Below, piece by piece: positions 8,103 to 18,005 of a stretch of DNA of 33,184 nucleotides. The DNA comes from an uncultured Bacteroidia bacterium (lineage in GTDB: Bacteria > Bacteroidota > Bacteroidia > Bacteroidales > UBA932), in contig CACZDC010000017.1 in NCBI GenBank assembly GCA_902779785.1, positions 1-33,184 of the forward strand, in the 5' to 3' direction. The position numbers and the translations under genes were made by a program. How positions within the stretch are numbered: the first letter of the stretch is position 1; every line of letters starts with the position of its first letter. A model generated the notes under the pieces. The model saw only the letters and a list, made by a program, of their open reading frames with translations. It did no database searches and was not told where the DNA came from.

Positions 8103-9158
8103 GTGAAGTCCGTGAAACATAATGGTTTACTCATCGCCCTGGCGGCAGCTCTCCTCTCCACGGGGAGCTGCAGCCTGATCGATGACGACCTGAGCGAATG
8201 CGGCGCAGATTTCCAGATAGACTATGAGCTCAAACTGGTGACCAATGCCACCACTGAGCTTGGGTCGGTCCTGGACGAAGGCGGTGATATGTATGTCTCC
8301 AGTGCCTTGAATGCCTACCTCGCCCACGTTTTCACGGACTTCGCCCACGATGTGGACCTTTCCTTCTATGATGTCTCCGATCCTTTCGACCGGCTTGAGC
8401 ACTCGAACGTGATAATGAATGCCAGCCAGACCAGCTATACCCTGTACCTTCCTTCCCGGAAGTATTCGCACACGACTGTAGCCAATCTGCAGGACAACGG
8501 CAGCGTGACTCTGGAAGGCGGCGACCATCTGCTTGAGAGCCGGCTGGTTCAGCATAGCGTCAAGGCAGGGGAGGGAAACACTGTTTCCCCTCACCGCACA
8601 GGCCTTTTCACCGCCCGCCTCAAGATGGACGTGAAACCCAATGAGGACCAGCTTTTCAACGTTACCCTCTATATGGTGAATGCGGCCACGGCCCTTGTCC
8701 TGGACTGCTCCGAAGCTCCGACGATCCAGAGTATCAAGGTGTTTGTCGACGGCTTCGCCACCGGATTCAATGTGGCTGACAGCACTTATGTCTTCGAATC
8801 GGATCCCCTCATCCTTACGGACGACCTTCCTGTGGAAGGAGGTACGCAGCGCTGCTTCGCTTCGATCCATTTCCCTTCCAAGGATAACGGGACCAAAGTC
8901 ATCATAGACACGCAGGACCCCTTTGTGGCCGAAGATGCGGCCGAAGCCCTCTGGAGATGGCGCTGCTATGTCACCCTTGCGGACGGCAGCGTGACGGAAA
9001 CTGTCCTCGGCGTCAACAAGCCTCTTCGCGCCGGCGGAGTCAAAATCCTGAAAGCCAAGGTGTACGATACCGGTATAGTTACGACCCAGGACCCTACGGT
9101 GGGTGCCAGCGTCACCCTGGACTGGCAGGATGCCGGACAGCACAATATTGAACTGTGA
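8103..9158 (+). CDS. FimB/Mfa2 family fimbrial anchor lipoprotein
   Basis: A 351-residue lipoprotein (signal peptide with STGSC, Cys at residue 23). The mature N-terminus reads SLIDDDLSECGADFQIDYELKL. This is the FimB/Mfa2 signature: 'C-x-x-I/L-x-D-D-L-S-x-C' followed by 'F-x-I-x-Y-x-L'. Known members anchor the fimbria in the outer membrane and limit its length. Two beta-sandwich-like halves follow, with the second repeating an LTDDLP...RCFASIHFP strand region near residues 240-260. The start is GTG at 8103 (an in-frame GTG at 8112 is the alternative); the nearby ATG is out of frame. The last four bases overlap the next gene as GTGA. Confidence 0.88.
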   Translation: MKSVKHNGLLIALAAALLSTGSCSLIDDDLSECGADFQIDYELKLVTNATTELGSVLDEGGDMYVSSALNAYLAHVFTDFAHDVDLSFYDVSDPFDRLEHSNVIMNASQTSYTLYLPSRKYSHTTVANLQDNGSVTLEGGDHLLESRLVQHSVKAGEGNTVSPHRTGLFTARLKMDVKPNEDQLFNVTLYMVNAATALVLDCSEAPTIQSIKVFVDGFATGFNVADSTYVFESDPLILTDDLPVEGGTQRCFASIHFPSKDNGTKVIIDTQDPFVAEDAAEALWRWRCYVTLADGSVTETVLGVNKPLRAGGVKILKAKVYDTGIVTTQDPTVGASVTLDWQDAGQHNIEL

Positions 9159-10813
9159 GATATTGCCCTTCATATCGTTTCCTGCTCTCGCTGCTGACGC
9201 TTGTCTGTATGGCCTGCGTCAAGACGGAGTATTCTCCTATGCGGGATGAGGATCCGGGCAGGCTCTCGCTTTCCCTCTCACTGGCGTCTACCGGCTCTGT
9301 CAATACCAAGATGACTGCCGCAATCACCCAGGACGGCACCGGCTTCCGGGGAATCGAACAGGTGTATATCGTTCCTTTCAAGACGGCTTCAGCCATTTCT
9401 GTGAAACCAGGCGATCCCAGACTCGGAAGCAGCAATGTCTATATCGAGAATTCCGGTATCGGCACAAGCGGCCTGATTGCAAACAATAATTCACATTTAT
9501 ATAATATAGTAAGCGTTCCAAAGTATACCAACCGGGTGCTGGCCTACGGAAAGGCCTCCGACCAGGGATCGGTATCAACTGTGGAAGGCAAGCATAAAAA
9601 CGGTGTCCTGACAGCTCCCGGGCTTGAGAATCCAAGCACGAGCGGGGATATTTCCTTCTGTCTGGAGCCGATTCTGGAGACGGCTGACCTTGCGGAGGTC
9701 AACCAGAAGGCGGATGCTATGATTGCCGCGCTCAACAGGGTGGTCGAGATCCTGCAGTCGTCCGGCGACGCTGACATCATCTCCTTCCTTGATGTATTCG
9801 CGGCAGAAAACGAGATCTCCGCCTGCTCGTACCAGACCGTCTATCGTTTCGAGCAGAGCATCCTGGGTGCGCTCTCGCTGTACAACGGCACCAATCCTGA
9901 AGCCATCAATGCCGTGATGGCCAGGCTCTCCGACCTTCAGAGCGCCCGCAACGCCGCCGGGAACGCTTTCCCCGCTCCTTATGGAGTCCCGGAAGGTGCT
10001 ATTGGTATGTGGTGGAACGGCCACCGCTTTGTAAGGCAGATCAGCGGGGTGAACATCTCGCTTGTCCCTATGGACGGCTATTCTTATCCGCCTAGCCTGT
10101 GGTACTATTCCAACAGTGCCATCAAAACTTCGGCGGACGACAGCGTCCACGAGCAGTATAAGCCGCAGAACTACACCTGGGACAACATCCTTTCTTATTA
10201 TACCCAGGGACCAACTGTCACGTCCAGCACCCGTTCTGTCGCCATTGTGGACCAGATGCAGTATGGCGACGCCCTGGTGGAATTCCGTTTCCTCTCTCCT
10301 GCAGGGGATGCGGTGGCGGCCGCCGGATGCCCCCTGACCGGAGTCATCATCGGTGACCAGAAGGACGTCGACTACAGTTTCGCCCCCAAGTCATCTTCCG
10401 CCGACTGGTTTGTCTATGACAACAACATCAGCGGAGTCACGCTTGGCGGCACCTCTCAATACGTACAGTTGCTGGTGCTCCCGACCACGGACGAGCAGAC
10501 CGTGCATTTCGCCCTGGAGTACCAGAACAATACGGCCTCTTCTTTCCGCTGTCAGCAAGGCACCGTGCCGCCCGGATGCAAATTCTATCTTGCCGGGCAG
10601 CTAAAACCGGGCAGCGGCACCTCACCGGGCTCGGAGAATCTCGCCGGAGTATTCGACTCCGACCATAAGACCACCGTCTATGTGCAGGTGAACAGTCTGG
10701 CCAAGGCCTACAATACCGTTCCGGACCTTCGTGATCCGCAGCTGGAGATAGGCGTGGCTGCGGAAATGGACTGGATTCAGGTCGAATCCGGCGGAATCAA
10801 ACTTCCATTCTGA
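9155..10813 (+). CDS. Second Mfa1-like fimbrillin/structural subunit lipoprotein
   Basis: A 552-residue lipoprotein starting at GTG 9155, inside the stop of the anchor gene (GTGA), so probably translated by coupling. The signal peptide ends at LTLVCMAC, with Cys near residue 21. It parallels the broken fimbrillin upstream: a GFRGIEQVYIVPF stretch near residue 70, VTSSTRSVAI in the middle, VHFALEYQNNTASSF, KFYLAGQLKPG, and the terminal KAYNTVPDLRDPQLEIG. This marks a Fimbrillin_C domain. It is shorter than the reconstructed first fimbrillin. If the first gene is truly inactive, this could be the remaining polymerising subunit; otherwise it may be an accessory subunit. Confidence 0.8.
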   Translation: MRYCPSYRFLLSLLTLVCMACVKTEYSPMRDEDPGRLSLSLSLASTGSVNTKMTAAITQDGTGFRGIEQVYIVPFKTASAISVKPGDPRLGSSNVYIENSGIGTSGLIANNNSHLYNIVSVPKYTNRVLAYGKASDQGSVSTVEGKHKNGVLTAPGLENPSTSGDISFCLEPILETADLAEVNQKADAMIAALNRVVEILQSSGDADIISFLDVFAAENEISACSYQTVYRFEQSILGALSLYNGTNPEAINAVMARLSDLQSARNAAGNAFPAPYGVPEGAIGMWWNGHRFVRQISGVNISLVPMDGYSYPPSLWYYSNSAIKTSADDSVHEQYKPQNYTWDNILSYYTQGPTVTSSTRSVAIVDQMQYGDALVEFRFLSPAGDAVAAAGCPLTGVIIGDQKDVDYSFAPKSSSADWFVYDNNISGVTLGGTSQYVQLLVLPTTDEQTVHFALEYQNNTASSFRCQQGTVPPGCKFYLAGQLKPGSGTSPGSENLAGVFDSDHKTTVYVQVNSLAKAYNTVPDLRDPQLEIGVAAEMDWIQVESGGIKLPF

Positions 10814-10825
10814 GCCAAGGGAAAG

Positions 10826-12532
10826 ATGAAAAGGATGAGAGTCATATTCTACATCGCGCTTATCTTTCTGTCAGCGTGGCAGTTCGCTTCCTGCAGGCGT
10901 TCCGAGCTTCCTCAGGATGAGGAAGGGTCGGCGGAGCTGTCGGTCAGCATCTACATTCCCGGCGTAATGGGCACCAAGGCAGAAAGCGGAAACGTAGGGG
11001 CTCTGGACAGCGAAAAGATCTTCAGCTCTCTCAAACTTTGGGTCTTTGTCAGCGGCGGCGCCTCCGACGGGCAGCTTGTGGGCTACAAAAGCTTCACTTC
11101 TGCCCAGCTTGTGGACACGGGTATTCCGCACGATGCCGTCACCCGTTTCGGTATGCCTCTCAGCCGTGAGATGTTCAATCTGCTCAGCCTTCCTGAAACC
11201 AGGGTTGATGTCTATGCCCTGGCCAATGAAGCGTCCGTAGGTGCAGCCTCCCTCGGGGAAGCGGCTACGCGTGCAGAACTTGACGCCCTTGTCATTTCGG
11301 GCGCTTCCTTTGGGGTAACGCCGCTTACGATGGCTGTTCCTGAGTCCGGACTGCCTATGTCCGGCGTGCTCAAGGCCGCCGCGGTCACAGGGGCTTATCC
11401 TGTCCTCAATGTTTCCACGCTTAATCTTGTCCGGGCAGTATCCAAGATCCGTTTCGTCTTCTGCCAGCAGGGAACTCCTGCCACGGCTACGGAAGCTGCG
11501 GCCGCGAAAAACCCGGACTGCGTCATCAAGAGTATATCTTTCGGCGGAACCGCCTCCGGGCACGACTGCCAGATTGCCGCGTCGGAAAAACTGTTCACGA
11601 CTCTCAAGTACAGCGGGACCGACAATCTCTTCGACATCGACGGCTACACTCCTCTCTCAACGCTCATTTCCGGAGAAGGCGGAGCGCCTTTGATTCCGAA
11701 CAGCGATATCAGCATTTCGGCTACTCCGGACGAACTGCTCTTCCGCAGCGCCGGTCACGAACTGGAATCCGCCGCGGAATATGAGAAGCGCCTCGATGCG
11801 GCTGTATCTTCCTCCTCCCAGACCGGACCCATTTATATCCGGGAAACCGACAAGCTGATTTCCGGAACCATAGTCTACAATACCGGGGAAGAAGACCGCA
11901 CGGTCACATTCACGATGCCTTCGGACGATGTGCTCAGCCGCAACCATTCCTGGATACTTTATGCCTACTTCGCCGAGGCGACCAGGACCCTGCAGTTCAA
12001 GATCGTGGTCCTTCCCTGGGAGAAGATTAATTACGATTTTGACTTTACGACGGCTACCGTCAATGTCGTACGCCGTTTCACCATACTGGAGACCGACCCT
12101 CTCACCTTCAAAAAGGAGCAGATTGCGGACGGCTTCTACGATATCTACTTCTGGCACAGACTGAACGATCAGCCCAACATCATTAAAGGGGACATTATCA
12201 TCTCCACTCCGGTCGGGCAGAAACTGCACGTGGTGCCTGTCGCCGGCGCGCTCGAAGGTCATACCAAGATCGACAATCTCTTTACCGTCACGCCCCTGAG
12301 CCAGGTAATATACCCGAACTATGAGCATCCGGAGGACGGCAGGATCGAGGACTGCAAGATAGACATCGAAATCAGCTGCAATCCCGGATCCTATACGTCC
12401 GCACAGCTGGAAGGCAACTACATCGACCTCCATTTCTGCGTGGAGATCGGAGACAATGAGCGCTGGATAGACCTGGACAGCGAGTCCATCGACTTGTACA
12501 GGATTGTCCTTAAACAGAATTGGAACGAATGA
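10826..12532 (+). CDS. Minor fimbrial subunit lipoprotein
   Basis: A 568-residue lipoprotein, signal peptide ending FASC at about residue 23. Early mature sequence AELSVSIYIPGVMGTKAESGN has the short beta strand followed by a 'TKA' motif that is common in Bacteroidales fimbrial subunits. The rest alternates strand-like and Ser/Thr-rich segments. The final 130 residues (from FTILETDPLTF) form a separate domain, DFHFCVEI-like near the end. I cannot assign a specific Pfam family; the position between fimbrillin and tip genes suggests an accessory or adaptor subunit. It starts 12 nt after the previous stop, with a GGGAAAG stretch just upstream of the ATG, and ends in an ATGA overlap with the next gene. 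Confidence 0.7.
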   Translation: MKRMRVIFYIALIFLSAWQFASCRRSELPQDEEGSAELSVSIYIPGVMGTKAESGNVGALDSEKIFSSLKLWVFVSGGASDGQLVGYKSFTSAQLVDTGIPHDAVTRFGMPLSREMFNLLSLPETRVDVYALANEASVGAASLGEAATRAELDALVISGASFGVTPLTMAVPESGLPMSGVLKAAAVTGAYPVLNVSTLNLVRAVSKIRFVFCQQGTPATATEAAAAKNPDCVIKSISFGGTASGHDCQIAASEKLFTTLKYSGTDNLFDIDGYTPLSTLISGEGGAPLIPNSDISISATPDELLFRSAGHELESAAEYEKRLDAAVSSSSQTGPIYIRETDKLISGTIVYNTGEEDRTVTFTMPSDDVLSRNHSWILYAYFAEATRTLQFKIVVLPWEKINYDFDFTTATVNVVRRFTILETDPLTFKKEQIADGFYDIYFWHRLNDQPNIIKGDIIISTPVGQKLHVVPVAGALEGHTKIDNLFTVTPLSQVIYPNYEHPEDGRIEDCKIDIEISCNPGSYTSAQLEGNYIDLHFCVEIGDNERWIDLDSESIDLYRIVLKQNWNE

Positions 12533-15132
12533 GGGGTAGGTGGTTCCATATTCTGATGCTCTTTACGCTGCTTCTTACGGCAGCGGGATGCCAGCGCAGC
12601 CTTGAACCGGACATTCCCGTTTCGGGTGTGAAGATAACCGTCCGCTGCGAAGACCAGGCCCAGTCCAAGGCAACGGAGGACGGAGAGACGCGCTTCAATG
12701 AGAACCTTATCAAGTCAGTCGACTTCTTCTTCTACCCCGGAAACGCTCCGGGAAGCAGCACCGACGCCGTCCATCACCACAGGGTGGACCTTGACGAAGA
12801 TCCAGTCAGCTACGTCGGAGGGCAGTGGGAGGCCACCTTCACCCTTGTGCTCACAAAGGTGGCTGCAGAGCAGATTTTCACTGCAGCGAACAATATGCAG
12901 GCTACGGTCTACGCCGTGGTCAATTATGGCGGAGATTTCACCCCCGGCGGTTCACTGAGCGGGACCTCGCTCTCGGAACTTGCCGCGACGGCGATAACAA
13001 ATGATTTTGCCGCCACGGAAAGCAATTACCTCCAGGACAGTTTCCTGATGGACGGCAAGACCGTGATCACTTACGATGAATCTGAGCCTGTCAGCGCCAG
13101 CGGAACCATAGACGCCCGTCGCTTCGCCGCCAAGCTGACCACTGCCGTGTCCGTCGCCAATCAGGTGACCCTGAAGCACGTCAACAGCATTGACGACCCG
13201 GATGAAGTCTGGGAGCCGGTACTGCATACTATGCGCATCTATCTGGTGAACGGTGCGAAAAACGTGGAGCTCGGGACTGAATCCAGTGCCGACAACAGCT
13301 CTCCGGAGTATTTCTCCTACAGCGACGACGCCGTCAGACGGCCCTTCCTGCGGGACAATGGCACGGAATTCCTTGCGCACAGCTCCACGGGATCCGGTTC
13401 CAGCGAGAAAATCTACTACAACACCTATCCGATGTATTCGTATCCGCTGGCCTGGTCAAACGGAATGCCTGACTATTCCCAGCCCCTGCCCGCGCATCCT
13501 TATCTCAAACTCGAGATGGACTGGCGCCGTACTGAGACCAACGGATATTCCTACGACAGACGAAAATATTATTATAAGGTCATACTTCCCGTCAGCAGCC
13601 TGGAAAGGAACTATTGGTACCATTTCAACATAGACGTGGCCATCCTCGGCTCGGAAACAGATGAGGGAAAGGATTTTATCAATCCTTCGACCTATTATAT
13701 TCTTGACTGGCAGAACAAGAGCGTTCCAATCGACAAGTATGCAGTCATCAGCAAGGCCCGTTACCTTTCAGTGGATACGAAGCCCAAGAAACTCAACAAC
13801 ATAGCCAGCCTCAGCATCCCCTTCATTTCCAGCCACGACGTCAAGATTGTGGAAGGCAGCGTGACGGCCAGAAGGCCTTATTACGGCGAGATTACGAAAG
13901 AAAGCGATGTCGTGGACAAATACAACAGCAAGTACCACGCGTGGGTGAGGAAGGATACGGCTACGGGAAAGTATTATCTTGAGTACAACGGCCAGGATCG
14001 GGATCCCAATGGCAACCCGGCTTACGAACCTTCCGGCTGGATTTCCAATACCTCCACGACTATAGAACTGAGGCACGCCCTCCAGAACGATTATACCGCC
14101 AACGACTTCGATTATTCACCGTACACCATCGAGTTTGACATCGTCCACGACGATCTCACCGCCGGCGTATATCCTTACAACGAGTACCTGAAGCACATCA
14201 CCATCATCCAGTATCCGGGCATCTATATCGAATCCTGTATGAATTCGGATACGGAAATCAAGAAGAAGGGCAGTGTGTATGGCTATGACAACGGTACCGC
14301 GCCCTGGCTGGGTATGCCCTGGGGCTATGTCTATATCGACAACGGTCGTTTTATCCGCAGAGACAATATTACAAATTCCAGTTCTTCCGATCCTTACTAC
14401 CATCTCTCCACGGACAACAACAAGCGGGAATACCAGTGGCGTACCGTCTGGTACACCGGCGGCGGACGCGACATTTTCAGGATCAATGTGACCGTACTTC
14501 CGCAGAACTCGGAATTCATCATCGGGGATCCGCGTATCGACGGTTACGACACCACGAAGCCTGTCCTGGGCTACAGTTTTACTAACAACGGCAATACGGA
14601 AGCAGATAAGATCCTTCCTAACAGGAACGACAGTGATGTTTCCAACTTCACGCCCGCCCCTGTAGTGAACGGGGATTTGAATATGCCGCTTTCTTTGACA
14701 GGAGAGAACCGTCCGCTGATGTACTATCGCCCTACGGAAAAGTCTTCCCGTACGTCCAATATGCTTGCGCCGGCCTACAGGATTTCGACAAAACTGGGCG
14801 GAACGGAATTCGGAAACATCACCGAGTCCCAGGCCAAATACCGCTGCGCGGGGTATCAGGAAGACGGTTTCCCGGCCGGAAGGTGGCGCATCCCCACTAT
14901 GAGCGAAATCAAATTCATCGCCCAGCTTTCGGCGAAAGGCGTTTTTGAGTTTATGTTCAGGGGAGATTACTGGTCTGCGACCGGTGTCGTAAATGTAAAT
15001 ACAAGCAGCGGAACGGTGACTGCCAGTACAAGCTCGACGGCGCTACTCCGCTGTGTCTATGACTCCTGGTACTGGGGCGACGAGCAGTGGAATCCACGCA
15101 ATCAATTCGTATGGGGGGACAGGCCGCTATGA
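12529..15132 (+). CDS. Large fimbrial tip-type lipoprotein (DUF4906-like)
   Basis: An 867-residue lipoprotein starting at ATG 12529, overlapping the previous stop as ATGA; the in-frame TTG nine bases earlier is less likely. Lipobox TAAGC near residue 20. An early 'QSKATEDGETRFNENLIKS' stretch precedes VDFFFYPG, as in Mfa/Fim minor subunits. The C-terminus has AKYRCAGYQEDGFPAGRWRIPTMSEIKFIAQLS, then GDYWSATG. This 'G-R-W-R-x-P-T-x-x-E' block is typical of the large tip proteins of Bacteroidales fimbriae, many carrying DUF4906. It should sit at or near the fimbrial tip and contribute to binding. It ends in an ATGA overlap with the next gene. Confidence 0.75.
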   Translation: MRGRWFHILMLFTLLLTAAGCQRSLEPDIPVSGVKITVRCEDQAQSKATEDGETRFNENLIKSVDFFFYPGNAPGSSTDAVHHHRVDLDEDPVSYVGGQWEATFTLVLTKVAAEQIFTAANNMQATVYAVVNYGGDFTPGGSLSGTSLSELAATAITNDFAATESNYLQDSFLMDGKTVITYDESEPVSASGTIDARRFAAKLTTAVSVANQVTLKHVNSIDDPDEVWEPVLHTMRIYLVNGAKNVELGTESSADNSSPEYFSYSDDAVRRPFLRDNGTEFLAHSSTGSGSSEKIYYNTYPMYSYPLAWSNGMPDYSQPLPAHPYLKLEMDWRRTETNGYSYDRRKYYYKVILPVSSLERNYWYHFNIDVAILGSETDEGKDFINPSTYYILDWQNKSVPIDKYAVISKARYLSVDTKPKKLNNIASLSIPFISSHDVKIVEGSVTARRPYYGEITKESDVVDKYNSKYHAWVRKDTATGKYYLEYNGQDRDPNGNPAYEPSGWISNTSTTIELRHALQNDYTANDFDYSPYTIEFDIVHDDLTAGVYPYNEYLKHITIIQYPGIYIESCMNSDTEIKKKGSVYGYDNGTAPWLGMPWGYVYIDNGRFIRRDNITNSSSSDPYYHLSTDNNKREYQWRTVWYTGGGRDIFRINVTVLPQNSEFIIGDPRIDGYDTTKPVLGYSFTNNGNTEADKILPNRNDSDVSNFTPAPVVNGDLNMPLSLTGENRPLMYYRPTEKSSRTSNMLAPAYRISTKLGGTEFGNITESQAKYRCAGYQEDGFPAGRWRIPTMSEIKFIAQLSAKGVFEFMFRGDYWSATGVVNVNTSSGTVTASTSSTALLRCVYDSWYWGDEQWNPRNQFVWGDRPL

Positions 15133-18002
15133 GAAGACTTCTGGCATATCTGACTGCCATTATCCTGGCGCTTTCCTGCACGGCTGAGCCGGAGCTGGGG
15201 AGAACTGCTGCAGATCAGGCTTCGCTTGAAGGCGCTCCCGTCACCATCACCTTCTCCGTGCCCAATGTCCAGCTTCTTCCCGCCACCAAGTCTCTTTCAG
15301 GCGGCGACGGGGATATTACCGGCACGCCTTATCTGGACCCGGATATGATGTATCTGGTCGTCTGCGGCAGCAGCCAGAGTATCAAGTACATAAGGAAAGC
15401 CACACTGATCAGTATCCAGGATAATGTCGAAATCCCGGAAGAGTATTTCCCCCTTGCCGACGGGGTTCGGACGACAAGCCTGTACACCTTCAGCGTCCAG
15501 CTGGAACTCTCCGATTTCGGCCGAACCGTCCATATCCTTGGCAATGTGGACGAGAATCAGCTCATCACCGGCTCGTATTCCTACCAGAGCCTTCCCAATA
15601 TGCTGTCCTTTGACAACAAGCAGGCTTATTGGCAGAAACTCTACGTGCCGCATATCAAGGCAAAGATAGATCCTGCCACCCAGGAACCCATAAAATTATC
15701 AAATGGATGCTATCAGCCGGATGACGAAACCTTGAGTTTCTTCCGCTATATCCCTCTCATCCGTAACTTTGCCAAGATCCAGGTTTCCAACGCCTCCGAC
15801 AATTTCAAGCTCCACAGCTACGCCGTCATCTTCTACCCCGAACGGGGATCGGTCGTGCCTTACAGAAGCAACGAGCCGGTGGCGGTGAACCGTTTTGATT
15901 TCAATCCTCCCTCCGGCTATCGCCTCAGCGGTTATGAGAAGGCTTCTTTCGTACAGTTGGAAGAAGAGATCGAGTATCCAGGCAATATGCCTGTCGGAGT
16001 TGCTTTGAGCGATGTCATTCCGCCTTCTTCTGAATTCGAGGATCCGTCCACCAGCGATGGCCGCGTTCTCCTGTATGATGAAAATGATACCGAAAGCGGC
16101 TTCTACATCTACGAGCGCGGTGTCCCTACTGACCACATCGGGCCTACTTTCATAATTATATGCGGCAAATTCGAAGATGACGACCAGTGGTACTATTACC
16201 GCCTGGACCTGATGGAATCCAAGGTTGACGGCGACCAGACAGTCTCCCGTTATTATCCTATCTACAGGAACTTCCGTTACAACATCCAGCTGCACAGGAT
16301 TTCTTCCGAAGGCGTTCTGACTCCCGAACTCGCCGCCGTCTCTTCCGGCGCCGAAGACATCTCTGCCGACGTTTCGATGCGCCACCTTTCCGATATTTCC
16401 AACGGTACTACCCGACTCGTGGTAGAGCCGTTTATGACAAGGACCTACAGCGGCCCTGCCGAAGAAGGATCGTACTACGAATTGTTTGCCCGCTTCTTCA
16501 ACAACGTCAACTCCGACGTGCCGAATCTGAATACGGCTGCCGTCAAGGTGGAACTGGTGCCTATGGAGGGCGGAGAAGACGACATCCTGATCCTCTATGA
16601 CGGCAATGGCAACCGTATACCTACCAGGGGCTTTTTCTTCCCCGAGGCTGCTACCGTGGGCGGTGTGGAAGGCATCAGGACCATACACTTCAACACGGTG
16701 GAACCCCTGGACGAGACCAAGACCCAGAAGATAAAGATTACCGGCCACAACCCCGGCAACCATCAGGACCTCCGCCTGTACCGTGAGGTGGAAATAACTC
16801 TGCAGAAAAAGCAGCCCCTGAAGGTTTCGTGCGAAAGCCCGATCCTGCTTGCTACCGGAACGCCTTTGACCATCGGCATAACCGTCCCTTCCGAACTGCC
16901 GGAATCAATGTTCCCTCTGGAGTTTATTGTCGAACCCGAGGCCGGGACCTTGACTCCGGACACTTCCAAAGATGTCAACCTGCCGGTAGTTTCGGGACGT
17001 TCGATTGCTACGAACGAATCGATATACACGGACACTCCGGCATTCTACTTCCTTCGCACGCTTAGCTGGAATGAGTATTCGGGCCTTCCCGTAAGTGAGG
17101 GAGAGCGTACTTTCCCTTGCTACTTCAAGTCCAACAAGCCGGAGAGTGCCACAACCGTCTGGGTCTATAACGAGTATTTCTCCAAGGCGAGCGCTTCTTT
17201 CGAGAATGTGGCTCCTCCTACAAGGCCTACTAATCACTTCTATGTCAATGCGATTGAGAATTGCACGGTCAAGCTGTATCACGCCGGAGAGTATAAGATA
17301 GACGATGGTGAGTGGACGACATACTTCTCCAATCAAAGCATCCCGGTGGCCGCTGGTCATAAGATCAGCTTCTGCGCCGGCAGCCACGCATCTCCTGCCA
17401 AGTCTTGGAATCAGGGCAGATTCTCCTGCACCGGCGGCAGGTTCGAAATAGGTGGAAACCTTGCTGCTCTGGTGGTAGGTGACAGTTATGAGACAGAAGG
17501 TTCTACGGTTAACGGAGCCACCTTCCTTGACTTCTTAAAGGCGAATGCGAATCTTGTCGATGCTTATAATCTTGAGATTCCGATGCTGACGGCGGCGGAG
17601 AATGCCTACAAGTCTATGTTCGACAGCTGCACCAACCTGGAGCGCGGACCTCAGCTCCTGCCTGCTACATCTCTTGGCAAGACCTGCTACCGCAATATGT
17701 TCTACAACTGCGCCAAGCTGGAAAATGCGCCTGTCCTGGCGGCTGCTAAACTCACTCAGGGATGCTACCAGAGAATGTTCTATGGCTGCGCGAAGATTAA
17801 CTACATCAAGATGCTCGGCACGCAGGGCTACCGTGATGACTGCTTCATCTCCGACGGCACCAACTGGTGCGGCAACGTTGCGGCGAGCGGTGAACTCTGG
17901 CTGGCCGCCGCGCTCAATCCCATCACCAACTTCAGTGGCAGCTGGGGCAAGATAGTCCCTGCAGGCTGGAGCGTCAAGTACGTGGGAATTGACGATCAGT
18001 AG
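15129..18002 (+). CDS. Fimbrial tip-type lipoprotein with C-terminal BspA-like leucine-rich repeats
   Basis: A 957-residue lipoprotein, last gene of the operon, starting at ATG 15129 in an ATGA overlap. Signal peptide MRRLLAYLTAIILALSC. Early mature sequence VTITFSVPNVQLLPATKS has the strand plus 'TKS' motif. The central part (about 60-700) is beta-rich and resembles DUF4906-type tip proteins. From about residue 715 a different module starts (NHFYVNAIENCTVKL). Residues about 825-905 contain repeats of the form CYRNMFYNCAKLENAP and CYQRMFYGCAKINYIK, which are BspA-type leucine-rich repeats, followed by GELWLAAALNPITNFSG. BspA repeats mediate adhesion in other bacteria, so this is a good adhesin candidate. 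It converges with the LacI gene, only three bases apart. Confidence 0.75.
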   Translation: MRRLLAYLTAIILALSCTAEPELGRTAADQASLEGAPVTITFSVPNVQLLPATKSLSGGDGDITGTPYLDPDMMYLVVCGSSQSIKYIRKATLISIQDNVEIPEEYFPLADGVRTTSLYTFSVQLELSDFGRTVHILGNVDENQLITGSYSYQSLPNMLSFDNKQAYWQKLYVPHIKAKIDPATQEPIKLSNGCYQPDDETLSFFRYIPLIRNFAKIQVSNASDNFKLHSYAVIFYPERGSVVPYRSNEPVAVNRFDFNPPSGYRLSGYEKASFVQLEEEIEYPGNMPVGVALSDVIPPSSEFEDPSTSDGRVLLYDENDTESGFYIYERGVPTDHIGPTFIIICGKFEDDDQWYYYRLDLMESKVDGDQTVSRYYPIYRNFRYNIQLHRISSEGVLTPELAAVSSGAEDISADVSMRHLSDISNGTTRLVVEPFMTRTYSGPAEEGSYYELFARFFNNVNSDVPNLNTAAVKVELVPMEGGEDDILILYDGNGNRIPTRGFFFPEAATVGGVEGIRTIHFNTVEPLDETKTQKIKITGHNPGNHQDLRLYREVEITLQKKQPLKVSCESPILLATGTPLTIGITVPSELPESMFPLEFIVEPEAGTLTPDTSKDVNLPVVSGRSIATNESIYTDTPAFYFLRTLSWNEYSGLPVSEGERTFPCYFKSNKPESATTVWVYNEYFSKASASFENVAPPTRPTNHFYVNAIENCTVKLYHAGEYKIDDGEWTTYFSNQSIPVAAGHKISFCAGSHASPAKSWNQGRFSCTGGRFEIGGNLAALVVGDSYETEGSTVNGATFLDFLKANANLVDAYNLEIPMLTAAENAYKSMFDSCTNLERGPQLLPATSLGKTCYRNMFYNCAKLENAPVLAAAKLTQGCYQRMFYGCAKINYIKMLGTQGYRDDCFISDGTNWCGNVAASGELWLAAALNPITNFSGSWGKIVPAGWSVKYVGIDDQ

Positions 18003-18005
18003 GGC

